Of a stretch of DNA of 64,000 nucleotides, positions 11,992 through 20,863 are shown piece after piece. The number at the start of each line of letters is the position of its first letter. Position 1 is the first letter of the stretch. A model generated the notes under the pieces. It worked only from the letters and a program-made list of their open reading frames with translations, had not been told where the DNA came from and made no database searches. Source of the DNA: Gamarada debralockiae (lineage: Eukaryota > Ascomycota > Leotiomycetes > Helotiales > Hyphodiscaceae). Position numbers and translations under genes: made by a program. Where the stretch lies: the NCBI GenBank assembly GCA_002803225.1, contig NXFV01000926.1, positions 1-64,000 on the forward strand, written 5' to 3'.

Positions 11992-12090
11992 GAGGTAGGA
12001 TTTGTAGGGCTCGTAGCTTAGGACGCCTTGCTCGCTGTGGTCGATGGGGTAGACCATTAGGTGGTATTTTGGGAATCTGGCAAAGGACAT
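11840..12090 (-). CDS. Possible small protein interrupted by a CT-repeat intron
   Basis: Unrecognised and uncertain. An ATG at 12090 opens a frame beginning MSFARFPKYHLMVYPID with a normal amino-acid mix. It then runs into the (CT)n microsatellite, where it would become a Ser-Leu repeat. Beyond the repeat is CTAAT followed by CCGAAG, which look like a branch point and acceptor. The following stretch reads LWEKALEFYEEEDS and stops near 11843. One reading is a real two-exon gene of about 50 residues whose intron contains the repeat. The other is a chance frame. I did not find a convincing donor before the repeat. Confidence 0.25.
11920..11991. repeat. (GA)n microsatellite
   Basis: About 72 bases of GA dinucleotide repeat with one interruption (AAGA near 11971). 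It is purine-only on the plus strand, so it could form triplex or slipped structures and is likely length-polymorphic. Confidence 0.97.
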
Positions 12091-12916
12091 TTTGCAGGGT
12101 TAAGTAGGAGGCATTGTTGGAGGGAAGAAGGAGAATCAGCGATTCGTGACATAGTTGAACATGGAAGGAGACCCTTTCTGAAAGAACGCTAACAGAAGGA
12201 TCTAAATCAGAACTCAATAATCGCAAGGAGCAATGAATTTTCAAGTCCTCTACTGTATTCTTTCCATAGAAGAAAGACTCTCTTCCCTTCCAGCGCCTCG
12301 AGAATGGAACATCACGTGTCGGTTATCGATGGTGTCAACAAAGATGAAAAGGGGCGTCATCAGTCGAGAACGAGCCTTCGTTGTCCAAACGTCCAACATC
12401 AAAACAATCTTCACTGGTTTCAAACAAAGAGCAAATGAGTCGAGATTTTAACATCCAAAATCTTACATGATATACAATTTGACCACGCATGAATAACCTT
12501 TGCATGTTGAAGGGTAACATATGAAAGAAGCTCAATAACATCTCTGGGAGCGCTTAGCTTTCCGGGTGGTGGGCCCAACGTGAGGGAAAAGCGGTACGTA
12601 TTCGCGCCTGAGTCGGTCAGAGGTAGATTCAAGTTTGGCAAAAAGAATACCGAATTAATGCTATCCACATCATCCACAAATATCTAAATGGATTTGTAAT
12701 CTCTGAAGGAAGGAAGACAACCCCACGTGAAGTTATCGATAATGCAAGCACTTTAACTATCCGGTGACCGTTTACGCGCAGTCGCGCAGCAATCGCGTTT
12801 CGACGCGATTTTCGAACTTTCCGTGTTTAAACGCCCAATCTTGATCTCCTGAACAATTCTTCCCCTCAACATCAACACCGCCGCCTCACATTTCTTCCCA
12901 TATTCAATCAGTCAAA

Positions 12917-15914
12917 ATGGCTTCAGTCATGATGTCCGATGCCATTGAATCCGATATTGGCCCAATGTCTAGCAGAATGAGCACACCGAAAGCAAGAACC
13001 GCGCAAAGGGGTTCATCAGCGCGACCACGCGGCCCTCCATCTGAGAGTGTTGCGCCCCAGAGCGACGATGAAGGCTATGCAGATGATCAGATTCCAGCTG
13101 GAACAGGTCGACCGAGGAGAAAGGATCGTGCTGTTCCTCGTGTGGAAGATTCCATCGGTCAGATTGCGCAGGCCAATTTCGAGGAATTCCTTGAGCAGTG
13201 AGTACCCTCTCCACCTCTGATCGTCGCAATCTAACAATCGCAGGTACGTCGAAGACCCAATATCGTCAGGCGCACCCCCCTCCAGTGCCATGACGACCGA
13301 TAAATACTACATTGCGCAAATCCATGGTTTGCGAACGTACCAACTTTCCACTCTCTATGTGGATTACACCCATTTGGCGAAATACAGAGGAGGCGGCTTG
13401 GCAGATGGAATTGTTGCCGAATACTACAGATTTCTTCCCTTCCTCACAAAAGGTCTGCACAACATGATCGCGAAATACGAACCTCGGTATTTCAGAGACC
13501 ATCGTCAACCAACGGCTTCGAGCAACCAGACCTCTTCGGGGGCCTCCAACGCCGCTTCAGCAAGCCAATCGGACTTTCAAGGCGACAAGACCACAAATCA
13601 ACAGACCGACAAGCTGTTCGCGCTTGCATTCTACAACCTACCTCTCGTTTCCCGAATTCGACATCTGAGAACGCAGAATATCGGCCAACTTGTCTCTATT
13701 TCTGGTACCGTCACAAGAACATCAGAAGTCCGACCCGAACTCTCCCTCGCGACCTTCACCTGCGAAGAGTGCAGAAACTCCGTTCCAAATGTCGAGCAGA
13801 CATTCCGATACTCCGAACCTACACAATGCCCGAACGAGCTCTGCAACAACCGTCAAGCATGGAGATTAGATATCAGACAGAGCACTTTCGTGGATTGGCA
13901 GAAGGTTCGAGTGCAGGAGAATAGTTCTGAGATCCCCACTGGCAGCATGCCTCGAACAATGGATGTTATCCTGCGAGGAGAAATCGTGGACAGAGCCAAG
14001 GCTGGGGAGAAGTGCATCTTTACCGGAGCACTTATTGTTGTGCCAGATGTCAGTCAGCTGGGCCTTCCTGGTGTGCGTCCAGTTGCTGTACGAGACAACC
14101 AGAACAGAAGTGGCGATGCCAATGGTGTCACTGGTCTCAAGGCTCTTGGTGTTCGAGATCTCACGTACAGATTAGCATTCCTTGCTTGTATGGTGACTCC
14201 CGATACCTCTACCCCTGGATCAGCAGCAAGCCAACAGCTCAGTGGCCAAGCCAACAACATCCTGGCATCGCTCAACCAGACGGCTCCCATCGATCCCAAC
14301 GAGCCTGGTGATCATGCCCAAGAAGCTGTTCTTGCCTCAATGACCCATGCCGAAATTGAGGATCTTCGAAAGATGGTTCACAGTGATCACATTTACTCTC
14401 GATTGGTCAACTCACTTGCCCCTATGGTGTACGGTCACGAAATTGTTAAGAAGGGCCTCCTTTTGCAATTGATGTCCGGTTTGAGCAAGACCACTCCTGA
14501 AGGAATGCAACTCAGAGGTGATATCAACATCTGCATTGTTGGCGATCCCTCAACCTCGAAGTCTCAATTCCTGAAATATATCTGCTCCTTCCTTCCCCGC
14601 GCAGTCTACACCTCCGGCAAGGCTTCTTCCGCAGCAGGTCTCACAGCCGCCGTTGTCAAAGACGAAGAAACCGGCGAGTTTACAATCGAAGCCGGAGCCC
14701 TGATGTTGGCAGATAATGGCATTTGCGCAATCGATGAGTTCGATAAGATGGATATCAGCGATCAAGTTGCCATCCACGAAGCTATGGAACAGCAGACAAT
14801 CTCTATTGCCAAAGCTGGTATCCAAGCAACCCTCAATGCCCGAACTTCGATCCTCGCAGCAGCAAATCCAGTCGGTGGACGATACAACCGCAAGACCACC
14901 CTACGAGCTAACATCAACATGTCCGCTCCCATTATGTCCCGTTTCGATCTCTTCTTCGTCATCCTCGACGAATGCAACGAGTCCGTTGATCGCCATCTCG
15001 CTGAACACATCGTCGGTATCCACCAACTTCGCGATGATGCCGTGCAACCAGAGTTCACAACTGAACAACTCCAGCGTTATATCCGGTTCGCGCGAACCTT
15101 CAAACCGGAATTTACTCCCGAAGCCAAAGAACTCTTGGTTCAGAAATATAAGGAGCTCCGAAGTGATGACGCACAAGGAGGTATTGGACGCAACAGCTAC
15201 AGAATCACAGTCCGTCAACTGGAATCTATGATCCGTCTATCAGAAGCTATTGCGAAAGCCAACTGTGTGGATGAAATCACTCCAAGCATGGTCATTGAGG
15301 CGTTTAACCTCCTCAGGCAAAGTATCATCTCTGTCGAGAAAGACGACGTGGAAGTTGATGAAGATGACGAAGAGATGGCCAATGGAGTCAATGGACACGG
15401 CAGACCTGACAATGATGGTGACTCGCCTATGGCTGATGGACCAGACGATGATGAGGATGGAGATAATGGTCCAGATGGAGGATCAGGCGCCAATGGAGCA
15501 CCCCCTGCCCCAGAGCGGAAGAAGACGAAGATTACATACGATAAGTACATCAGCGTCGTCAACCTTTTGGTGCAGAGAGTCAACGAAGACGAGTTGGGAA
15601 CTGGGGAGGGTGTTGAGGGTGAGAAATTAGTGGAGTGGTATTTGGAGCAGAAAGAAGATGAGTTGGCTGGCGAGGAGGATTATCATGCTGAGAAAGCCTT
15701 GGTCAGGAAGATAATGAAGAGGATGGTTAAGGTATGTCTCCTCCCCTTCCCACTTGCTATGCTTTAACGGTTCACTAAATTGGCGTACCAGGAAAATATC
15801 CTCATGGAAATCAGAGGTCAAGGTCTTGTCGGCGAAGATGGACAGAGTAGTTCCAGTGCAGCAGAGCAGACCGTTTATGTTCTTCATCCCAATTGTGCGG
15901 TCGAGGAGTATTGA
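12917..15914 (+). CDS. mcm6: DNA replication licensing factor MCM6
   Basis: Subunit of the MCM2-7 replicative helicase, acting at nuclear replication origins. Three exons, 12917-13197, 13244-15731 and 15792-15914 (introns of 46 and 60 bases), give 963 residues, normal for fungal MCM6. The N terminus is Ser/Arg-rich and disordered. The zinc finger is present (CEEC at 267-270 and CPNELC at 289-294). The AAA+ core has Walker A GDPSTSKSQ at 527-535, Walker B IDEFDKM at 590-596 and the arginine finger MSRFD around 658-662. MCM6 rather than another MCM is indicated by the opening of the core (VRVQENSSEIPTGSMPRT, QLGLPG), the long acidic insert near residue 790-830 and the C-terminal winged-helix region ending LHPNCAVEEY. 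Its neighbour upstream is RNase H2C, another DNA-maintenance gene. I see no defects. Confidence 0.96.
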
Positions 15915-16229
15915 TTTGACGAGAGTATGAATGGATATACGGTATGAGCGATGCAGAAGGACGGGCTGGATGGGTGGATGAATACCAAGACTTGTCAGAC
16001 ATTGAGGCGTTTGGAGTCTGTTATATTGGGACTAGGTATACTTTGTATTTCATGAAGCTGTAATGAATAAAGTTTTATATCAAAGCCCTCGAGAAATATG
16101 TGTCGCACTTTAAGTGTATGTGTTCCTACGAGACGTTCGCCGGAGCTGGATTTCAGGAAGGGCTTGGTACTCTGTCTTTCGCGCTTGGCTAAGTCTGTGA
16201 ATACATTCTTTCAAGAAGACGTTCTACGT

Positions 16230-16232
<3 letters not shown>

Positions 16233-16268
<36 letters not shown>
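16233..16268. repeat. (TA)n microsatellite
   Basis: About 36 bases of TA dinucleotide repeat, followed by an imperfect TAATAATAA stretch to 16293. It lies about 320 bases past the MCM6 stop, beyond its likely polyadenylation site. Confidence 0.95.
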
Positions 16269-16271
<3 letters not shown>

Positions 16272-16754
16272 ATATTATATATAATAATAATAAGTTTAAA
16301 AATGGGCTGTCATTCGTCAAAATACACAAACATCATTTGAAACCCTACAACACAGTATATCCCATCCATAGCAGCAAACTCGAGACTCCAACCCTCATCT
16401 ATCATCCTGTACATACCCTTAAACCAATGAAACGATTCTGCCCCAAATATTACAGGAATGAAGATGAGCTCGAAAAGAAGAACTACGCATCTATGAAAGG
16501 AAGTCGCATAAGGTGACCTGTTGTCTCTAGGACATGTCAGCGCTGTCATGATAATTCAGATGCATGGCGGGCTCTTTCTCTTTCTGGATTCCGGTATCAA
16601 GCATAGTGTCGATCAGCCGACGACTATCCCGGTCAAGATCCTCATCATGTCGCTTGTTCTCTTTCCGTGATTTGGATTGCTCCTTAGCAGTTTTCTTGGC
16701 TCTTTTCTGTTTCTCTGCTAGTTGAACAATAATTTTTCCTTCCTCGTCCCAAAG

Positions 16755-16900
16755 TCGGTTAGTAAGCCTGGCCGCTTCTACCCAGCGCTAATTACCCTCT
16801 TCTCACCCAGCTCATCTGAGCTGTCTGAGCATCCTGAGCAGTACCTACTACTCATTTATGTTTCATTTCTCGGTCCCATAACTAATAAGCTGGATGTAGG
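16755..16900 (+). repeat. Dispersed repeat, copy A (CTGAGC-type)
   Basis: This 146-base stretch matches the reverse complement of 54305-54434 along its whole length. Shared blocks include GTAAGC-TGGCCGCTTC, GCGCTAAT-ACCCTC, CTGAGCA-CCTGAGCAGTACC and AATAAG-CTAGATGT-GG. Differences are mainly transitions. It is probably the end of an unknown DNA transposon. The charged open stretch just below it (16560-16720, minus) may be the degraded transposase tail of the same element. Confidence 0.75.
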
Positions 16901-17330
16901 CTATTGGCATTATTATAAATTTTGTCAAGTTTAAGGATTATGACTTAAAGCCAAACCAGGCTCCTAAGATCACAAACTAGAGCAAGGCTTGCGAATAGAT
17001 AGAATTATGTAGAATAGGACATGCATGTCGAAATTTCGGCTTGGAAATAAGTTAGTTATAGCTTAGCTAAGGGCCTCGTAGTTAATGAAAGGCTCTTAAA
17101 GAAGCATAGGTCTTAGTAAAGTATTTGATAAGTCCTTCAAGCAGAAAAGAAACAAGTAAATATTTTTATACGTAATAGTTGCATGTAGGACTATATAAAG
17201 TGGATTAATGTTCAAGTTTACTCCTTTCAAATTTTAACTACATGATTATAACCAATGCATAATAACTTCAAGAGCCTACAAATGCCAGGGACTTTGCATT
17301 GAAATGTAATATGCGACAGGCAGGCCACTA

Positions 17331-18374
17331 CTACGGCTTCTCCGCTACATGCACAACGATTTTGCCGCGGGCTCTTTGAGTTCGGAGTTTCTCGTACGCC
17401 TTTACCGCATCCTCAAACTCGAACGTGCTATCCAGGACGACCTTGATCTTGCCCTCCTGCATCCACTCTCCCAACCGGACGAGCGAACTTTGGACATTAG
17501 AGAAGAATACGAACTGCAACTTCCGCTTCCCACCGCCTAGCAGGGCCGGCCGGAGGAACCGGCCAACAGCAGACAAGATCGAGGTGACTCCAACCTGCAC
17601 GTAAGGCTGACCGGGACGCAGAAAGTGGTGGCACTCCCGGTAGAGGTTGTCGGGCATCCCGATCATGTCAATCACAAGGCCGAACACTAAGCCCTTGTCC
17701 TTGAGTGCCTGGACGACATCTACCGCCGTGTAGTCGATCACCTCGTCCGCGCCTAGTTCCTGGCAAAGCGGAACATTCCGTGTAGAGCAGGTTACAGTGA
17801 CATGCCACCCGAGAATCTTGGCGATCTGGATGCTGTAGATGCCACATCCGCCGGAACCACCGTTGATGAAGATACGATCGCCGGCCGTCAAGGGCGGCTG
17901 GATGACTTGGTACGCGGTCTGTCCCGCGACGCCGATTGTGGCAGCATAGTCCGGGTCAACCCCGGGCGGCAGTGAAGCGATCACCCGCGATGGACACACC
18001 AGATACTCTGCCAGGGGGCCGAATTGCATAGAGCGGCCGAGACAGCCGTATACGAGTTGGCCCGGAGGAAATTCCTCTACTGCAGACCCCACGGCGACGA
18101 CCCGGCCACAGAAGTCAATGCCAGGCGAGGACGGTGTGGAAATGACGAGCTTAGCGAGCAGTCCCATCTCGGGCACTTTGTAGTCTGCTGGGTTGAGCGA
18201 CATAGAGATGATTTGAACTACCACCTGGTCTTTCTGTAGCTGCTGACCCGGTCGAATCGCCGACTGGGACAGATACAAGTTCTTCTCGAGGCCGCCCGCC
18301 GCGCTCGTCCAGAGCCAGGCTCGCATAGTGGAGGGAAGGGCGTCGGAGTCTCCTGACATGTTGACCTGTAGCAA
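17331..18374 (-). CDS. MDR-superfamily NADP(H)-dependent oxidoreductase
   Basis: Zinc-independent medium-chain reductase of the quinone-oxidoreductase/enoyl-reductase type. The single exon codes 347 residues; an inner ATG at residue 6 (MSGDS) is an equally good start. The GroES-like N-terminal half (residues 15-130) has the typical MSLNPADYK and GIDFCGRVVAVG motifs. It lacks the Cys/His catalytic-zinc set and the four-Cys structural zinc lobe of true alcohol dehydrogenases. The Rossmann half opens with DRIFINGGSGGCGIYSIQIAK (about 165-185), a glycine-rich NADP-binding loop, followed by GADEVIDY. The end (GKIVVHV) is standard for the family. The gene has no intron and is visibly more GC-rich than its AT-rich surroundings, and repeat fragments lie on both sides. 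The substrate cannot be told from sequence. Confidence 0.85.
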   Translation of the reverse strand: MLQVNMSGDSDALPSTMRAWLWTSAAGGLEKNLYLSQSAIRPGQQLQKDQVVVQIISMSLNPADYKVPEMGLLAKLVISTPSSPGIDFCGRVVAVGSAVEEFPPGQLVYGCLGRSMQFGPLAEYLVCPSRVIASLPPGVDPDYAATIGVAGQTAYQVIQPPLTAGDRIFINGGSGGCGIYSIQIAKILGWHVTVTCSTRNVPLCQELGADEVIDYTAVDVVQALKDKGLVFGLVIDMIGMPDNLYRECHHFLRPGQPYVQVGVTSILSAVGRFLRPALLGGGKRKLQFVFFSNVQSSLVRLGEWMQEGKIKVVLDSTFEFEDAVKAYEKLRTQRARGKIVVHVAEKP

Positions 18375-19482
18375 AACCGTAGCTGGACTGTAAAATCTAA
18401 AGAAAAGCTTGACAGAGAACTCGGCCAGCGGTGATTATTATTTCAAGATGTGGTTGGTGTTCAACAAATCAGCGTGTCGCTCCGTGCTATCCTGGCTATG
18501 TTTCATTTGTTTGTTCCGAGGCATGAATTCCGGTGGTTGCTTGTCGAAATAGCACGTGGGATTCTGGATATTATTTCCTATAGACTGCTTTAAAGAGTCC
18601 AAATATTCCTCTAGGACCCCAATGGCCAAAGGGATAAGGGATTTAAAATCGGCTCCGGCAGTACTTGTAAGGGGGAGCAGAACGGGTGGTTGGCTGGTTT
18701 GAGTGGTCGGCCAGTGAATTCTTTCTACGAGCCTACCAAGCTAAGTCTGTGCGTTCAGCAGGCTATCAGGCATACGACACCACTTGAGCTTTTCAGCAAA
18801 AGATGTACCACATTACTTGGTTGCCACCGTTCCCTAAAGCCCTATACGAAGGCAGTCGCGATGCAATTCGTCTACTTCTCAGAAACACCTAATCTCTATA
18901 AACACGCGATTTTGTAACTATACCAAAGCTTATCAAATCACTCTCAAGTCGAGAACAGTAAAGAATAAAAGTATATCTATCTTTTTAGCGTTCTGGAATT
19001 ATTAGTTGCGTTTTAAAATCAATTGTCTTTGAGAAACTTTTTCATGGGTCTCGCTTGAAACTGGACGATTTTCAATTGCGGCGGCCTTCGTATCGTTCAT
19101 GAACCTGGAGAATAATGAGTCTTTGTAGCTAATCCTAATCTTTTTATAAATCTTGCCACCACTGGTTATTGACTTGATCCTCAGCTCCCACTCATCCGCT
19201 GTTGAAATTCGAAGGGAGGTTGGCGTAATACACCACTGTAGTCCTACTTTCTTGCTATATCTAGTAGAGATAACGGTCATTTAACCGAGGGAGGTTGCGG
19301 ATATTGATGCACTGTGTGTTGTATAAACTCTAGATGGTGCTCCTTACATATTAAGAAAATTCGTAAAATCATATTGCAACTATCCCAAGCGCCGGATAAA
19401 ACTAGAGATATTGCACTGAATTGCATTACACTATACAAATAAGATACATATAAGACGGTCTAACGACAAGTTCTTGACCCTA
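18375..19482. other. Intergenic with a stray transposon end
   Basis: AT-rich spacer. A fragment at 18728-18776 matches the left end of the Tc1-like element at 45867. Minus-strand open frames of 63 and 92 codons (18629-18438, 19280-19002) have plausible composition but no recognisable domain; they could be relics of one decayed gene. Confidence 0.45.
18728..18776 (+). repeat. Stray terminal fragment of the Tc1-like transposon family
   Basis: The sequence begins CGAGCCTACCA and continues AGTCTGTGCGTTCAG, then GGCTATCAGGCATAC. It parallels the left terminus of the element at 45867 (CGAGCCCAACC, AGTCTGTGCGTTCAG, GGCTGTCAGGCATAC) apart from a 3-base insertion and a few substitutions. It is preceded by TA, the target site used by this superfamily. 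I found no matching right end within the next kilobase, so it is a truncated copy. Confidence 0.75.
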
Positions 19483-20863
19483 TCACATATATTCATACTT
19501 CTGTGTCACCACCTTCTTCGTCATAATCACGGACTTGGAGCTCTCCGCATTCTTTCCAGCAATAGCATCAAACCCATGGCTGGCAGGTTCATCGAGGTTC
19601 AAGGTACTCGCCGTCTCGGCGCTGATTGTAATCTTGACCCCGTCCTCAGTGCTCCCGGTCATATGAGGGCGCTTGACCTGCCCCAATGGATACCCTCCAG
19701 TGGGATACAGATCCTCCGTGCTGCTGTTTGCATCCACCTCAACTTCTTTGCGGATGGTGGAACGTTTCCCGGTTTCGACGTCTCGCGAGCTACCATACCG
19801 GTTATAGTCGATGTTGTTGGGTCGGGTGGGCGTCTGCGTCGAAAGACTCTGGCAAAATTTGAAGAATTTGGACATCAGGGGCCGCAGGGTTGGCAAGCAG
19901 GCACAAATAACGCCCGAGTTCAGCTCGATCACCGACCAGCAAGAGGCTTGGACATTACCCCAGGTGAAATCTGTGCTCTTGGCTGCTTGCTTCAAGAAAT
20001 CGATGCGAACGATAGATAGTGAACAAGTACTAAAAGAGGAATTAGCCTAGAAGACCAGCCGTGGGGTTATACGTACAAGAACCCAAGGCAGAACACGCCA
20101 AGCAAGACAGCTTTCTGCTTGGTAGGTAACTTCAACGAACCCAAGCCAGGTAGAGGCAATGTAAATACCACCAAGTCAGTTACAATATTGACTGCGGCAT
20201 TGGTGTACCATGCAGCCAGACGATTAATGCATGTTGCTTTAACAGAGCTATCCCAATTTGCCGCAATAGGGACACAGGTAAATATCGCCGTGAACAACTG
20301 CGCCAATCCAAACGTTGCAACAAATATCAAGGCGGCAAGACTCGTTATTTGCATGAATGGAGAGGGGAAAATGCGACGGTACTGGAAGAGGAACGACATC
20401 TTGATGAAACTTGTAGCCAGGCCGTAGGTTATGACGCTCGCATAAAAGTTCTTGTGAAAACAACGATGTTAGTCTTGAACACGGCCATGCACCTGGGGTT
20501 GCCCACTTTCTGAAGGATAATCATATTTGAGGCCGACACCGTCCATACATGCGTCCCTAGACCATATTCCGATTCTAGGGAAATCAGCATGTTGTCTCTT
20601 TGAGGAAGTTTAATACGCACGTAAACCGACGGTCAGGGCCGTGGCGAACGACCATAACTGGAGTTGGAATCAGTCAATTTGGACTCAAAATTGTTGCAAG
20701 AGGAATTAATTACGAAACCCAGAATGATGAACCAGTCATCAGTGCCCAGAGACTTGAGACGAACACGAGTAAATAGTCGAAGGGTAACGGCAGTCAATGA
20801 CAGAATGGTCGTCGATATCGTGACAGCCACCACCATGCCAACCCTAGAGTCCGAGTCTAACAT
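19483..20863 (-). CDS. Rhodopsin-fold integral membrane protein (PTH11-like)
   Basis: Seven-helix fungal membrane protein of the Fung_rhodopsin family, some members of which are putative GPCR-like sensors. Five exons: 20714-20863, 20621-20657, 20507-20574, 20077-20450 and 19483-20029, all introns 46-56 bases and GT-AG, giving 391 residues. Helix 1 starts at residue 9 and ends at TRVRLKSLGTDDW, the family signature at the first loop (DDW). Further hallmarks are GLGTHVW after helix 2, FYASVITYGLATSFIKMSFL (helix 3), TAIFTCVPIAANWD, CINRLAAWYTNAAVNIVTD (helices 5-6) and SIVRIDF before the last helix, ending W-S-V-I-E and ICACLPTLRP. The cytoplasmic tail of about 120 residues is Ser/Thr-rich. There is no CFEM domain. 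Its exon lengths 37, 68 and 374 recur exactly in the gene at 57662. Confidence 0.88.

Larger units (their letters stand above)
11280..12916. other. Intergenic region with a GA microsatellite
   Basis: About 1.6 kb between RNase H2C and MCM6. It holds a long (GA)n tract listed separately, a G-rich run near 11761-11778 and a possible small minus-strand gene (11840-12090) that I could not confirm. The last 150 bases before MCM6 are GC-rich with several CGCG motifs (for example AGTCGCGCAGCAATCGCG near 12780), consistent with a cell-cycle-regulated promoter. Confidence 0.45.
15915..17330. other. Intergenic, repeat-bearing
   Basis: Holds a TA microsatellite, a charged 67-codon minus-strand open stretch (16722 to 16522) resembling the Lys/Glu-rich tail of pogo-type transposases, a dispersed repeat (16755-16900) and an AT-rich tail to 17330. 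No intact gene. Confidence 0.5.

Noticed and set aside
11909..12244. Long minus-strand frame with Ser-Leu repeats
   Set aside because: Its length comes from reading through the (GA)n microsatellite; the non-repeat part shows no family resemblance.
14716..15583. Several 80-170-codon frames on both strands across MCM6
   Set aside because: Shadow frames of a highly conserved long gene; they carry no independent motifs.
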